Shown: positions 12,480 to 25,766 of the stretch, piece by piece
Numbering within the stretch: the stretch's first letter is position 1
Layout of the letters: every line of letters begins with the position of its first letter
From: Amborella trichopoda
Taxonomy: Eukaryota; Streptophyta; Magnoliopsida; Amborellales; Amborellaceae
Assembly (NCBI RefSeq): GCF_000471905.2
Contig: NW_006499913.1
Span: 3,979,724-4,043,723, forward strand
Reading direction: 5' to 3'
DNA: 64,000 bases
The notes under the pieces: generated by a model
What the model was told of the DNA's origin: nothing
What the model saw: only the letters and a program-made list of their open reading frames with translations
Database searches by the model: none
Position numbers and translations under genes: made by a program

Positions 12480-13640
12480 ACAGAATTTCCTATTGGTACC
12501 CTCCACACACTTCAAAAAATTGATGTCTCGAGATTGAATAGAGACCATCCAATTTTTTATGGTGAGATCTAAAAGTTATAAGTCTCAAATTTTAATTTTT
12601 TTATTCAAGAATAATTATCTACTAATTTTTAAGTGGTTCTCAAAATTTCAAACTCTAAAATAGGTATTTTAATCGAGGAAGTAGAAGTGAACTGGAACAC
12701 AATATGCATGCCCTAAAAATATTTGACAACCATGGCGATGGAATAATTGTCAAATTGAAAACATAGAAAAGGCCAAAAGATTCTTATTTAAATGTCAAAT
12801 CCATAAAAATATCCACCAAAAATTTGACGGAATCTAAAATATTCAGGCCTAACTTTGATAATAATTGTTATTCGTATGGGGCAAGCCTCAATCATGCCTA
12901 AAATGGAGGCGACTTTGGCCTGGTCGGTCATAAAATGTGAAATACGCGACCGCACAAGCTCCGTTCATCGTCACACCTCACCTCACTACTTCAACTCTCT
13001 CTCTCTCTACCTCATGAACATGGATCTATAAAGAAAAATTCAAAAAGATTTAGTCTATCAAGAATAGAATATAGTGAAAAGGAAATGTTAAAAAAGAAAG
13101 AAAAAAAAGAATATAATGAAAAAGGAAAGGCAGTTTACCTCTATATTTCATATAAATACTGTAAATACACAAATTTTCCATGATTTCTATATATCATGCA
13201 CATATCCCTTTGTGTATCATTTTTATTTCAAATTTACCCTCACTCAGGATATTGAAAATCCGAAGTCACTCCGGTTGATAATTTCGAATTTTCTGTTATA
13301 TACTATAGATATATTATCTGTTATATACTATAGAATATGTTTTACTTTAAACACGAAAATAACAACTTCCGGATCTGAGCGACGTTGGAATCCAAGGGTT
13401 GGGGAGGTGCTAGTGTCCTATTTGAAACCAAACAGGTACGGCAGTTTGTGGATCCGTTTGAAAATATGGAATGAGACTTCCTCTGATATTCTATGTTGAT
13501 TTTACTTAAAACTTCACAGATTTGAATGAACACTCACATTTCATTCAAAAAATCACTAGACAAAAGAGGCGTGAAATGCAAGGGAAGAGGAAAGGCCAAA
13601 AATAATATATATAAAAGGGTGGCTTTATTAGGAAATATTT
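12480..13640. other. Intergenic, no gene seen
   Basis: AT-rich, with a short CTCTCTCTCTCTC run near 12995-13005. No gene is supported. Confidence 0.35.
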
Positions 13641-13657
13641 AGTGTGCGTCGGGGGAT

Positions 13658-13753
13658 ACATATTTCACGAGACTGCGAATGCATCCCCCAACGCACCTAA
13701 CATCTACATATTTCACGAGACTGCGAATGCATCCCCCAACGCACCTAACATCT
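13658..13753. repeat. Two tandem copies of a 48-bp unit
   Basis: The unit beginning ACATATTTCACGAGACTGCG repeats exactly at 13658 and 13706. It contains CATCCCCCAACGCACC and is GC-richer than its surroundings. Confidence 0.9.
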
Positions 13754-13984
13754 ATTTTAAAACGAGATGTGAAAAAGGTAGTAGTCCAAAAAAACCTATA
13801 AATCAAAGTCGAAAAAACACATAAAAAACTACTATTTTTTATTTTCAAATTAAACAATTTAGTGCTCACCATATTATGGATTATCGATCTGTAAAAAGTT
13901 TTTGATCTAAAATCCATCTCTAAGATGAATTCAAGTTTGGGAGATGACACACATGAGGAAAATGTGTCCCGCATTTCAACATTT

Positions 13985-14270
13985 GCTCCTGTGCATCATA
14001 AAGCATCCATCTTTAAGATGGATGCAAATGAGCATCCATCTTTAAGATGGATGCAAATGGGTGGTCCATCTAAAAACAATTGAAATTAACAATCCTAATA
14101 TATTTTTCATAAAATTATTATTTTTATTTTTTAAAATTTATTTACTTCTTCATATCCATAATTTCCATATTGAAGATTACATTACATATCCTAAAAAAAA
14201 TACGAAAATAGATTTTTAAGAGACCAATCATTTCTACATGGACACGTTGAAACCGTGTCCTGGAAAATAG
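13985..14270. mobile_element. Small MITE-like repeat with palindromic tandem head
   Basis: Two 29-bp copies (14003 and 14032) of a near-perfect palindrome, GCATCCATCTT-T-AAGATGGATGC, open the element. The rest, through GGTCCATCTAAAAACAATTG and ACATGGACACGTTGAAACCG, matches segments at about 36596-36855 and, reversed, about 23195-23440. It is noncoding. Confidence 0.6.
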
Positions 14271-14539
14271 GTGAGCTGGGCCAATTCATAAAAACCTCGT
14301 TCGGTTTAATATTACCTCAGATTCCTTAATTATATTTCCAAGATTTTAATAGGAAAATAAATAATACTTTAAACCCTAATTTCCCAAAAGCCTCTAAAAA
14401 TCATTTTCTCCAAGATTTTGACGAAACAGGCCAGCCAGACTACGGTTCGCGGAACTTTTAAGGCTAAAATACCAGGGGCATTCCAGTACTTTCACCAACC
14501 TATGGGGCTTCATTGGCATTTATGAAAAAGGAAAGGGTG
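14271..14539. other. Region upstream of the kinase promoter
   Basis: No element end is recognised. It lies directly 5' of the kinase transcription unit and probably holds part of its promoter. Confidence 0.3.
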
Positions 14540-14595
14540 ATTCCATGCTATATGGCTGCTATATAATGTCTCTTGTGTTGGTTCACGAAATTTAT
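14540..14595 (+). promoter_or_regulatory. Putative core promoter of the kinase gene
   Basis: A TATA-like CTATATAATG lies at 14560-14569. About 30 bp downstream begins a pyrimidine-rich leader. This fits a plant RNA polymerase II promoter; no start site can be measured from sequence. Confidence 0.5.
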
Positions 14596-17500
14596 CCTCT
14601 CTTTTGGTTTATTATTTCGCTGCGTTCTCTCTTTCTGAAGCTCTGGAGCAGGGCTTTACCGACACGAGTCTAGGGAGGTTATGCCAGACGGTGTAGAGGT
14701 ACCCTTTTTGTGCCCTAATTTTCTCTCTCTACAATTCCTCTCTCTCAAGATTTTCTGCTATGTGCCTGTTATTGTATTCTAGTTCTTTATGTTTAGGGTC
14801 TTTGTTGTTTTCTTTCTCTAATATTTTCTTGCGTGTGCCTAATTCATGCCCGGATTCATTATCCTCTCTCTACCTAATAATTTTTGCTATGGTTATTGGT
14901 TTGGAATTTCTGGGTATTGGTTGGTTCCTCTGTGTTACTGATGCGATGCCCTTTCTAGGGTTTGGTGTTTGTGATCTTTCTGTAATTTTTATATATGAGT
15001 ATGTTGAGCATGTAGAATTGATTATTTTCACTATTTATTAGTCGATTTCTTGTTTTTGAGGCAGAAACCGTTTTTTTGGGTTATTTTGTTGTGCCAGACC
15101 TGGATTTGTTTGCACTTGTGGGCGTAGATTTGTAAATTTAGGGTTTCTCTGTGCTAAGATCTTATAAGATCCTCTAAGATCCTGTGATATTGGTTGTTAT
15201 CGCTTTGTTTAGTGCTAAAAATGCTTGATTTGGTTTATCATCTGCGGGAGAAATTCTAGGTTGCCTGTATTACGGAATCATAGAGTTTCCTTATTTTTTT
15301 GCGTGATTCCGTTTTTCTGTGTTTATTTGTTATTCATTTGATTTTGTGGGTTCCTTCTCCATGGTCCTGCTTTCTGTAGAAATCCCAATTGTAAATTGTG
15401 AATTTTGGCAAAAGCCCTAAATTCCATTGGACTGGTGTTTGTTTGTATTTAGGGTTTCACTTCTGGTCGTTTGTTCTATCAAAACCTTTTAAACTTTCTT
15501 GTTTTCTGTATATGTTTTCGTTTTTAAAAAAAGAAAAGAAAAAGACAGGGTGTCTGGATTAAAGGATTTTGTTTAGTGGTTTTGTGTCAGCCCCTTTCAA
15601 TTTATTTGGTTGAAAATCTATGGTGATTCTGAGTTATTTTTATGATTTTTGCTTACCATTTCGTTTCTTTGCGGAGAGACCAATTTATGTGGTGGAAGCT
15701 GTAGGTTTCCTTGTTATTCTGAATGCATGATTCCTATGATCTTGCTTAATTGATTTCCAAGTAGTTCTGTGTTTTTTGGTAGAGAGTCTTGTTGTTGTAA
15801 ACGTTAGGACTACTACTCTATATGGGCATGTGTTGCTTGCAAAGAATCCATGGCATTTCTCTATGCATCATTAAAATGTACTCCCTTGTTTTTGTGGAAA
15901 TTTTGGAGGTTTATGCGTTGTATTTGACTATTTTTTTGATTTATAAATGTTGAGATGGATTTTTGGAGATCCTTTAGATTTCAGTGAGATCCTGTGTCTG
16001 AACTCAAGGTTTCTGTTTATCTCTAAATTGGGTGAGCTAACTGCTAATTTTTTGTCCTTTGTGGGAAATATATGAAAGTGCAAAGATCTTGAAGAGTTGT
16101 AATGATGGATGTACTAAATTTACAACTGTTATATTTTATTTTCCTTTATATATTGTGGATATGGGAATCCATGGATTTATTGCGTGGATTAGAATTTAAT
16201 TCATGTGCCTACTAGGCCATACCATTTTAAATGAAGGCCGTGGAATTTGGAAAGTATGGATTTTTATGGATTGCCTAATATTTGGTTTGGCACTTTGATG
16301 AGAAATTGAATCTTGTCTGCTTTTATGATTTCCACAACATTAATTCAATCTATATCTGGAAGACTTGTATTTTTTTTCCTGTTACATGGTTGTTTCCTGA
16401 TATTAGCCGAATCCTTATGATACAAATCTTGTGGTGTCTTTCACCACATTAATTATGGAAGAGGCTATAGTTTATTAATGGTTCAAAGTTCATTTTATTT
16501 GTTGCACGCACTCATGTGTTCTGTATGTAATTTATTTGTCCTGGTTATCTTTTTGTATGCCATGTCAGTTCTATTATTTTTGTTTGGAGTTGTTAATGTG
16601 AAGTTGTGAACAACTGTGTTTTAACTGAAGTTGCCTAATCTCAGATACTACTGCTCCAGGACCATGTTTTATGTGTATTGAGTTTGACTTCTTGCATCTG
16701 AGTGTGTTTGTAATGTATTTGTTGACTGATTGCCTTGTATTGGAATTTCTGGAACTTGACTGTTTATAATGGATTTGTTTCCTTTCATATCTTATATTCT
16801 ATAAATATATAGATTTTCCATTGTTGTGTATTTTATACTCAAACATGGTAATAATGACCTATATTTGTTCAGTTTGAAAGATATACTCAGCAGCTGGCAA
16901 TATTTGGATCTCAATTTGCCTTTTGGGCTTAATGTGCTGTTTTTTTGTAGGTTGCACCCCTCTGTGGATTTGAGGGTTTATCCTTTTTACCAAGAACATG
17001 GAGCAAGTGCGCCTTTGGTCAGACTGTTACAAGTGTAGAATTTTTTCGTTCCAAGAGGTTCTTGACTGGAGGTTTCCCATCCTTGTTGAGTTCCCAGTCA
17101 TTGCCTTTGTTAATTGCACTTAGCGGCCATGCACTCTTAGAAAATCACCACCACGGAAGTCCCAATGCATTTTTCTTTTGAAATTGGTGTTGGATCTATA
17201 CTGCACACTTCTAAGTAAGCTATTCTAGTTCATTTTTTTCCCCATCTAATCTCTTTACTTTCTGCTGTGATAGATACTCAATAATCTTAATGTTGTGTAT
17301 GTTCCTTTGATCATATGTATTAGGTCTCTGATTTTTTTTCATCTTTATGCAGTGCATTACCAATGCAGCTTTCCCTGGTAGACAGTTTGAGAGCTAATAG
17401 ACTTGACATTGGTCATTCTTTTTCTGGGGTATGTATGGGCTAGTTTGATTCTCATTTAATAAGATACATTTGCGAGGTGTTGTTTAACTATTGATATCCT

Positions 17501-18283
17501 TGTTTCTTTTATTGCAGGGGTAAAATCATTTTACTAGCAATTAGCAAGGGATGGACTTTCTACATAGCATTTAGAATCTTCATGCATTCCTTTGATTGCA
17601 TGTAGACTTATTCATAATCATTTAGATCGAGGGAGCATATCTAATATTACAGTCCTTATTTCAAGCCTTAAGGTTTTGGTGGATATATGTTTTACAATAT
17701 ATCCAAGAGTCTTTGTAGTGGAACAGAACCTGGGCAAGTAGTTCTCATCTGGGACTGAAGTATAAGTTGCATGATGCGTGTGATGGGGTTGGATCTTGTA
17801 TGCCATTCCTCTGCCTTTGCTGATGTCACTGTTATATTTCTTGGTTCTTAAATGCAACCTTAGTTGCTAAGCAAGTTGGTCAAACAGCTTTTGCTTTCTT
17901 TGTCATTTGGAGTACTCAAAGCAAAGTAGAATGCAGGCGGATATGGTCTTTTCTTGGTTGTTTGCTGAGAATGTGGAGCATGAGGCATTTGTTCCGGAGT
18001 TCGTGGTAAATAAGGCTATTAGGCCCATGCTGGAGGATGATAAATCCAAGCTAATGCCTATTTCGCTTTTGTGTTAAAAGGAGGGTTATCTCAGTAAAGT
18101 TCTGTAGTTTAGGTATTATTACGTAGTAATGTCTCATTTGGTCTTTCTAGCCTGCATACCACAGTTGAGGTGAGCAGCGGGTTACTTTGTCAGTTTATTC
18201 GTGGAATGGGCGATTTTCTTTTGAATAAGAATAAGACAATCGTTTGAAGATCACTTCTTGCATTTCCTTCTTTGCAACCAATA
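14596..18283 (+). other. Multi-exon 5' leader of the kinase gene
   Basis: No coding continuity reaches upstream of 18284. Splice signals suggest noncoding exons: about 14596-14698 (donor GAG|GTACCC), 16951-17214 (acceptor TTTTTTTGTAG; donor A|GTAAGC), 17353-17428 (acceptor TTATGCAG; donor GGG|GTATGT) and 17518-18283 (acceptor ATTGCAG), the last running into the start codon. The first intron, about 2.25 kb of T-rich DNA, is long, as is common for first introns of plant housekeeping genes. Short upstream open frames exist in the leader. The exon chain is inferred only from splice motifs. Confidence 0.45.
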
Positions 18284-21200
18284 ATGGACCGGTGAGTAGG
18301 ATGCTCTCCGACCTCTTCGTATTTGTTTCATGCAATGGCTGCTAAATACTTGTCTTTCCAATTTTGCTACAAGTACTTACTGTTCATGTCCAACAGATAC
18401 AAGATAATTAAGGAAGTTGGGGATGGGACGTTTGGGAGTGTGTGGAGAGCTATCAATCGCCAAACATGTGAAGTTGTATGTCTTGTGGACCCGTATTTAA
18501 ATAGTGACCTACATATGTTAATGAAGCCATTGCCCTTCAAGCATTAGGAGCATAATATTTTGTCTTTCTACAGGTTGCAGTTAAGAAAATGAAGAGGAAG
18601 TATTATTCGTGGGAAGAATGCATGAATCTTAGGGAAGTAAAGGTAAAATGAAGGGTTTCTATGTCATAAGTCCTAAAGTAATGTGTATGCCTTTGGGTTC
18701 AGCTCTAATACATTTCCCCACATTTCAGTCCTTACGAAAAATGAATCACCCGAATATTGTGAAGCTCAAGGAGGTCATTAGGGAGAATGACATCTTGTAC
18801 TTCATTTTCGAATACATGGTATGTTTCTAAGATGTCAAATGCTAGAAGTCTATTTCTTTTGGACCTTGTTTTTGGTTTTTGAGAATCTGATGTCATGGCA
18901 ATCATGTTATTGTTTATTAGGACTGCAACCTGTATCAGCTCATGAAAGATAGGTGCAAACTATTTGCGGAAGCTGAAGTGAGAAACTGGTGTTTTCAAGT
19001 GTTTCAAGCTCTTGCTTACATGCATCAGCGTGGATACTTTCATCGCGACCTTAAGCCAGGTTAGTAGTTTCACTTTCATCGTGACTTTAAGCGAGGTTAT
19101 TAGTTTCACTTTGATGTTTCTTTCTTGTGTTATTGTGCTTGCTTGCTAGAATCCAACAGTGTACTTTAGGTCACTTGTGCATCTGTGTTTGGCTTTGCAA
19201 TGAGTTGGTACTTGGTAGTGGTGACTGTATTGGAGGTGCATATTTTATATCATTCTTCCTAGTTTGTTGTACAATAGATGGTGTTATGAGTGGACATTTC
19301 ATGCCTTTGTGTTTCTCTTGGATATCAAACTTTGAATGATATGGTTGACACATTTTGTTTCTTTTTGGTCTTGTCCACAGAGAATTTGTTGGTCACAAAG
19401 GACATGATTAAGATTGCAGATTTCGGTCTTGCTCGGGAGGTCTGTTCTCAGCCGCCTTTCACAGAATATGTCTCAACTCGCTGGCAAGTGCTGACATCCT
19501 GTTTCTCTTGCCCTCAAAGTTATTTCCACTAAAAAATAATCTTAATAACAAGGTGTTTCATTTTAAGCTCATGACTGTGCATGTTGTGCCAGGTATCGGG
19601 CTCCTGAAGTTCTGCTTCAGTCATCTGTGTACGACTCTGCTGTGGGTAAGTTGCAGGATGTGCATGAAGAACATTGTATATCTTTATATGACGAATGAAA
19701 ATAAAACTACGTAAAAATTATTTTACGATATGGAATTTGAAAGAACAAAGCGAAAAAGAACCAAGCCCTAGAAGAAACAGAAATCAGTTTGCAGTAATGT
19801 CTGTTCCACTAACACTAATACTATTTCCTCACCTCTCATTTTAGATATGTGGGCAATGGGGGCTATTATGGCGGAGTTATTTACTCTTCGTCCTCTGTTT
19901 CCTGGTTCAAGGTATTCATTTAAACTAGTCACCTATAAAACATGATTGTTGAACTAATCCTGCTGTTGAATTATCTTGGCCGTGTCTTATAAACTTCAAC
20001 TCTAATACAGTGAACCGGACGAAATCTACAAGATCTGTAGTGTTATAGGTACTCCAACTCAGAACACTTGGGCAGAAGGATTACATCTTGCAAATTCAAT
20101 CAATTATCAATTCCCACAGGTAACTTATCTTGGCGGGAATAGGTAGCTCCAATTTCTTTTCACTTTTAATTTTTCTGTTTTGCTGGGATAAGAGGGAACA
20201 TGTGGTCTTGTGGTTCTGGAATATCGGTCATACCATCATAACTGGTATGCTATAATCCAATGGACTGGAAACCCATTGTCTCTTGGGTTCAAAGGTGTAC
20301 GACAAAATGTAGAACTGTGATGGACAGAGAATGCAACCCAATTAGAATAGGACACCCCAATGCTTTCCCCTCCCCACCCGATAACTACAAAAAGAAAAAC
20401 ACGTAATCAATATTGGAGGTGAGCTACTGTCTCCATAGATCATTGGGTTTTTTTTATATTTCCCCTTTATAGTTTATTAATATATTTTGTACTATCCTGA
20501 AATAAGGTATAAGACCACTTGTTTTCTGAGACCATAAGACCACTAGTTTTCTACTCTCAGAAAATGAAGTACTAAAGCCATCTAGCATGTTTTATGAGAA
20601 AATCTGAACTTCATGTGTTTCTTTTTGTGGTTGTGTAGCCTCTTTCTGTGAGGGGTCCTTGTTAAGAAAATTTTCTGTGATTGCAGTTCTCAAGCACCCA
20701 TCTTTCTGTGTTGATACCATCAGCCAGTTTGGATGCCATCAATCTCATCACTGTAAGTACCATATCTGGTTGAGACAAAAAACCATGAAAATAAAGCTAT
20801 GAGGGAGGAAGAGGATGGTTGAACATTGCATCTGTTTGGTTTGTTTATTGTGTTTCTGGTTAATTGCTGATTGCTATTCGTTGTTATTGGGTGAAGGCTA
20901 AATTGCTCTTCATACCATGTTCTTGTTCCTTCCTTGCTTTGTGTGCCCATCAGCTTAAAGGAAAATCAATATTAAAGGACCAGAGAATATTCTTGCTAGG
21001 CAATCATGTACTGGATGTTTTAGTTATTACCTAGGAGGATACCCTATCTTGCTTTGTGAATTCGGCGGTCTTATATTCGAATGTTGTAGATTTTAAGTGT
21101 TATCCCTGGAATGGAAGAATATGAAAGAACATATTCTGGATCTCAATACTGAAATTACCACAAAAAAGATAGAGATTGGTCCCTCCATTTGTCTGTCAAC

Positions 21201-22558
21201 TTATCAATTCTTTTATAAGTTTTTTCTTGTTAATTACTTAATTAACTTTTCCGTGGGTAACTCACGACATTTTTTTTTTTCTTTTTGGCAGTCACTTTGT
21301 TCATGGGATCCTTCCAGGAGGCCAACTGCTGCAGAGGCGCTTCAACATCCCTTCTTCCAAGTAAATTTTCTAATGCTTTGATGCCATAAAGAAATATTTT
21401 AATTCGTCTTTTGTATACTTGGTTCTAATTGCTCCAACTTTCTCCTCTCTTGTTTTGGCAGCCTTGTTTTTTTTATGTCCCGCCATCCCTGCGCGCGAAG
21501 GGAATGCTTGCTCCTAGGACTCCTCCTTCAGGTATTAACTTTTATTTTAGTTAGGGAGGAATATGGAGCAGAAAGAAAATTAAAGAAGGGGGAGGAGTTT
21601 AGGGCGGCGTTTGTGTTTGGAGAGGGGGTTTTACTTGTATTCTGTTATAAATTGTGTTGTTTGTGAATAATTTCCAGGGAGTGTTAAGGGTGCTTCAGAG
21701 CATAAGGGAGTGAGAAGGTCCTTGGGAACTTTATCCAGTGTGAAACCTGTGGCTGCGAGCCATTTCTCTTCTGCAAAATTAAGTGCTTCTCTCAACACTG
21801 GTAAGCACCATTAGCTTATGTTTTGAAAGATTATGAAAAATGTGAATTTTGATGGATAGTTGAAGCTTTGCCCTTCTGAAATGCTTTCTCTCACATGGGA
21901 ATTTGATGTGTATTTTGCAGGTGTGCAGCGGAGGCTCGAGATGGATAATCAGGTGATGAGAGAGCGATCAAATCCCTTGAGAGATGCTTTTGGTCCAACT
22001 GTTGTTCTCAAGGATCTGATCTGACTTTTGTCTCGTCTTTCTTTCAGGAGGTAAAGAATGATAAATTGGCTAAAAGTGGTGCCCGACAGCCAAGGTATAG
22101 GCCACCTGCCAGGAACAGCTCAGGTCGGTATTGGTTTTTGCATATGTCCCCTGCATTTCTACATGTTTGCAACTATTTATGATTTTCTATGGTGCCTTTT
22201 TGAAAAATATTGCTGAGAGAGAGAGAGAGACAGCGCACTACTAGTAAATTACTTTTTAAGATGAAAGCTGATTGCAGTTTTGCTCCAAATGTATGCAGTT
22301 GCTTCTGTATATTCTGGTGGAGCAGCTACCCGTGGCATAATTGAGAATGTGAGCAGCAAGTCACCCCACAGCAATGCCCCTTTGCGCCAGCCCCAGCAGC
22401 CCCAGCCCCAGCCCCAGCCTGGAAGCAGCAGCAACATGAAAGCAACGACAAACACAACAATGGTGAGGGGTCCAATGAAGGCTGGGGGATGGCACCACCT
22501 TCCTCATGAAATCCCCACTCACTTGCCTAGGAATTATGTGAGAAAGGTGGCGGGCTAA
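18284..22558 (+). CDS. CDKF-4: MAK/RCK-type CDK-like serine/threonine kinase (CDKF-4-like)
   Basis: Sixteen coding exons: 18284-18291, 18397-18475, 18574-18642, 18729-18818, 18921-19059, 19381-19483, 19593-19645, 19845-19911, 20011-20119, 20687-20752, 21292-21360, 21462-21531, 21678-21800, 21921-21952, 22048-22123 and 22278 (or 22299)-22558. All phases join, giving 477 (or 470) residues. The protein starts [13 protein letters not shown]. The kinase domain spans about 4-284: glycine loop GDGTFGSV (11-18), catalytic Lys33, helix C Glu50 in NLREVKSLRK, HRDLKPEN from 123, DFG 142-144, activation-loop TEY 156-158 and APE 166-168. The TEY and the NLREVKSL helix mark the MAK/ICK/MOK family rather than cell-cycle CDKs. 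The C-terminal tail is basic, with a [11 protein letters not shown] run, and is likely disordered. The first exon carries only 8 coding bases, so the start is deduced from the family's M-x-RY-K opening. Intron 6 uses a GC donor. By family it phosphorylates serine or threonine; its plant substrates cannot be read here. Confidence 0.95.
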
Positions 22559-22830
22559 AAGTGCGAGTTATTATATTACTATTCTCTCTCCATATATGGA
22601 AACTCTACACATTGCAGATATAAGCTTGCGGTCTTGCGTTTATGGACACAAACGCAATATGGGTTTGAATTTTGTTTTTATTTGATCGAGTGTGGCTCTT
22701 TCATGGTAATGGGGCTTCTATATTTGAGTAGGGTGTGGTTTTGTATATCCAATATCTGGGACGATTAAGAGCTTGGTTTTGTGGTGCCTGCTTTTGGATT
22801 TGGATTTGGATTTTAATCCATACTTAATGT
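22559..22830 (+). other. 3' UTR of the kinase gene
   Basis: T-rich, GT-rich sequence follows the TAA stop, as expected for a plant 3' UTR. No single poly(A) signal stands out, so the end is a guess. Confidence 0.4.
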
Positions 22831-23194
22831 TAGTACTGCGGTTTACTATATCGCCTGATTAGCCCTGATGAGGGAGCAAACCGCCAATTTTAACCGAGGT
22901 CAATAATTGTAGGGCCATCAGTGAGATACGTAGTGACATAAATCCAAGTAATCCTAGGGTTTTGAGATAACGTAAATTTGGAAATGGAACTAATGGAAAA
23001 AGTTTATATACGGTTGCAACCTTAGAATGTAGAATTAAAGATGCGCGTCAATGTGGTTTTAATACTGAATAAAAGAAAATATTTCGAGTTTGAGAAATGG
23101 TGCGATGTATGAATATGAATAAAAGAAAATATTCTGAGTTTGGGAAATGGTGCGTCTTGCAATACGTAGGCTAGACTGTCCATTCTTAGAGATT
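22831..23194. other. Intergenic, short local duplication
   Basis: A unit with GAATAAAAGAAAATATT and GAGTTTG(A/G)GAAATGGTGCG is present twice at about 23064-23155. No gene is seen. Confidence 0.4.
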
Positions 23195-23440
23195 ACATGT
23201 CTTTACGAAATTAAGTAAAAAAAATCTACCCCAAAAATAATATTTTAGAGGGCTAAACTCATTTCTACATGGACTCCAGGGGCCCATATTCTATATAAAT
23301 TGATCCTCTGAATTATTTCCAGCATGGAGATTATGCATATGAAAGATAAAATTTGAAAATTAGAAATAATAATTTTATTTAGAAAACATTTGGACTGATG
23401 GTTTCAATTGTTTTTAGATGGGCAGCTTGTTTGGACGGAC
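23195..23440. mobile_element. Small MITE-like repeat, reversed copy of the 13985 family
   Basis: Read on the - strand it matches 13985-14270: GCTGCCCATCTAAAAACAATTG, then an AT-rich middle, then TTACTTAATTTCG-type text. No target duplication was found. Confidence 0.45.
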
Positions 23441-23469
23441 AGCCAACATGAAATGATTGTTCATTTAAA

Positions 23470-23915
23470 AATAGGGTGCAAGTTGTACATAGCTGAGGCC
23501 CTAAACAATCAGCCAATATGAAATGATTGTTCATTTAAAAATAGGGTGTAGGTTGTACATAGCTAGGGCCCTAAACAATCAAAGTAAATCGCACCTTCAA
23601 ATAATATTGAGAAATGTGGTTTTAGTACTGAAAATCTTTGTGATAGCTTTAAAATATATTTTCTATCTTTAATTAGAAAATTTAAAAAATAGTGTAGATC
23701 GAGTAAATCTATGAAAACTTGAAAATATTGAAAATTATTTTCATGATTTGAAATTTATGTCCATTATTTTTTCATGTCTATGCATCTTGATATTGAGATG
23801 ATCAATTTGAGGATATCTGAGCATCAAAACCACCACCTCTAGTGAAATTTTGGAGGTGGGCTCTAATTTGATTGTTTAGAACTTAGGCTCCATATAAACT
23901 TTTTTTTTAAAACTA
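23470..23915. mobile_element. Mutator-like MITE with duplicated left end
   Basis: The interior and right end match the element at 7302-7672. The left terminal region is duplicated: a unit of about 78 bp containing GAAATGATTGTTCATTTAAA and the GGGTG(C/T)A(A/G)GTTGTACATAGCT end occurs from about 23450 and again from about 23525. The right end is eroded. Confidence 0.65.
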
Positions 23916-23919
23916 ACTC

Positions 23920-24395
23920 ACATTTAAAATAAAGAAAAACAATTTTTTGAGAAAAAATAAAGAAAAATAATTTATAAAAATAAAAGAAAGACAGTACCCA
24001 AAGTGACTTATGGCAGATTGAAAATTGATTATTGATCCTAAAAAGGGAGATTTATCTCTCATGTCAATTAATAAATTCCCCATATGAAAGTATATGATTT
24101 AATGTTGATCAGAGGTGCTGTGACGAGTAGTGAGCAAATGTACTCTTGGAAGGTGCAGATGTCAAGTAAAATTGAGTAGTTATAGACCGAGGTAGGGTGG
24201 ATCAATGGTTCCATATTCGGATCAATGATTTTTTTAACGCTAATTTTCTTTTGTGAAAGATAGATAGTATTTTAGTGGAAAATTGTTAAAAAGAATGATT
24301 AGGATTTTTTTTTAAAAAAAAAACAGGCAAAAGAAATTTGAAAATAGAAATATTTGTTTAGGGAAAACATATACTTTCCCTAATATATATGAGTT
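23920..24395. other. Intergenic, nothing recognised
   Basis: A-rich DNA with no gene or repeat end identified. Confidence 0.35.
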
Positions 24396-24399
24396 ACAT

Positions 24400-24740
24400 A
24401 TTTTCTTCTTATCCAGCCATCCAATTTAAATGAATGGCCGAGGTTACTTATCTTAATATGTTACAAGTCTGCCACTGACTGTTTGATCTAGATCTGACAT
24501 TACAAAGTATTTTATTTCTAATTATTTTGGTAAAAATCATGAGTATAAAATTTAATACGTGCCATCATCTCAATGGGCCGTACCTAAAAATAATATAAAA
24601 AATTATTTTTGAAAAAATAGAATGGCCAAAATACCTTTAAAATTTGTAGGGGTAGTTTGGTCATTTTATTTTATCGAGAATTTTTTAAATATATTTTATA
24701 GTTGCAAGTTCAAGAGAGGAGTAGAAATAAAACGGCGTAT
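24400..24740. repeat. Dispersed repeat shared with 10940-11270
   Basis: The same order of blocks as in the earlier copy: TTATCCAGCCATCC, GGTAAAAATCATGAG, AATGGCCAAAATACC, TTTTATTTTATC. No ends fixed. Confidence 0.45.
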
Positions 24741-25766
24741 ATTTGTGATATTTTGATTGGGGTAATCTTTGTCCATTCATAAAAACAGCTAGATGAAAGA
24801 AGTGTATAGCTTGTAGGAAAAATATAAAAAGCTTTTCATTTGTTTATTCCAAATAAATTGGAGGGTAGTTATAAGGCGTAAAAATTTGTGAAAAAAAGCA
24901 TTGTGGGGATGTTTTCACAAAAAACCAGGACCAAGGATATATGCATCTTAGGGTTTTCAATAAGAAAAGCAGATTTTCGACAGAATACTGAGCTCCCTCC
25001 AGAAGCCTACAACGCACTTTTTCTGGTGAAGAGCTACTTGAGATGATCACCTTTTTTATATGAAATCTAGAGAGCTAAGAATCATTATATCATTTTATCT
25101 TTTTTTAATGAAAACTTAGATTTTAAGTTTTTGAATAATTTAATCCCATCTTTCAAAAATTAGATGGTCTCTGTTCAATCTTGAGAATATATCTTTAATC
25201 TCTAGACTATGGCATGTAACATGTTTGCATGTCTCATGTTCATATTATTTTATTCCCTCCAACATATTTGTACGTATTGCATGCTTTAAGACCCACACAT
25301 ACGAGGGTGATATAAATAATGGGTTATCTTAGGGTACTTTTGCACATGTAGTATTTTCTTAACATGCTTAACATAGATTTACTACGCTTGTTTTATAATA
25401 ATTTTTTTTTAAGACGTATCATTAGGAGGTGTAGAACACACATTTCTATTAGAAATTATTACCAATTAATATTGTATGGAAGTGATGTTACGTTCCATAT
25501 AGATGATATCATTCTTTATTATAATTAATAAATATTTTTTTAATTAAAACTTTCTATTTTATCTTTAGTTAATTACATAAACACCCTTAAAATTAAAAAA
25601 ATTAATACATTGTAGAGTAAGGGTATTAAGTATCAAAAAATATTGAGTGTACCAAGAAACTAATGAGTATCCTAACATAACCCCTAAATAACTTAACTAA
25701 AACATATATAACATGAAATTTAACTGGAAAAGTAAACTCATATTTTAATGAGTAGTATTTAGAAAA
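24741..25766. other. AT-rich intergenic DNA, no gene seen
   Basis: No supportable gene. Confidence 0.35.

Noticed and set aside
14760..15041. + strand frame of 93 codons in the kinase leader
   Set aside because: T-rich intron sequence; the hydrophobic text is typical of U-rich plant introns and no splice sites frame it.
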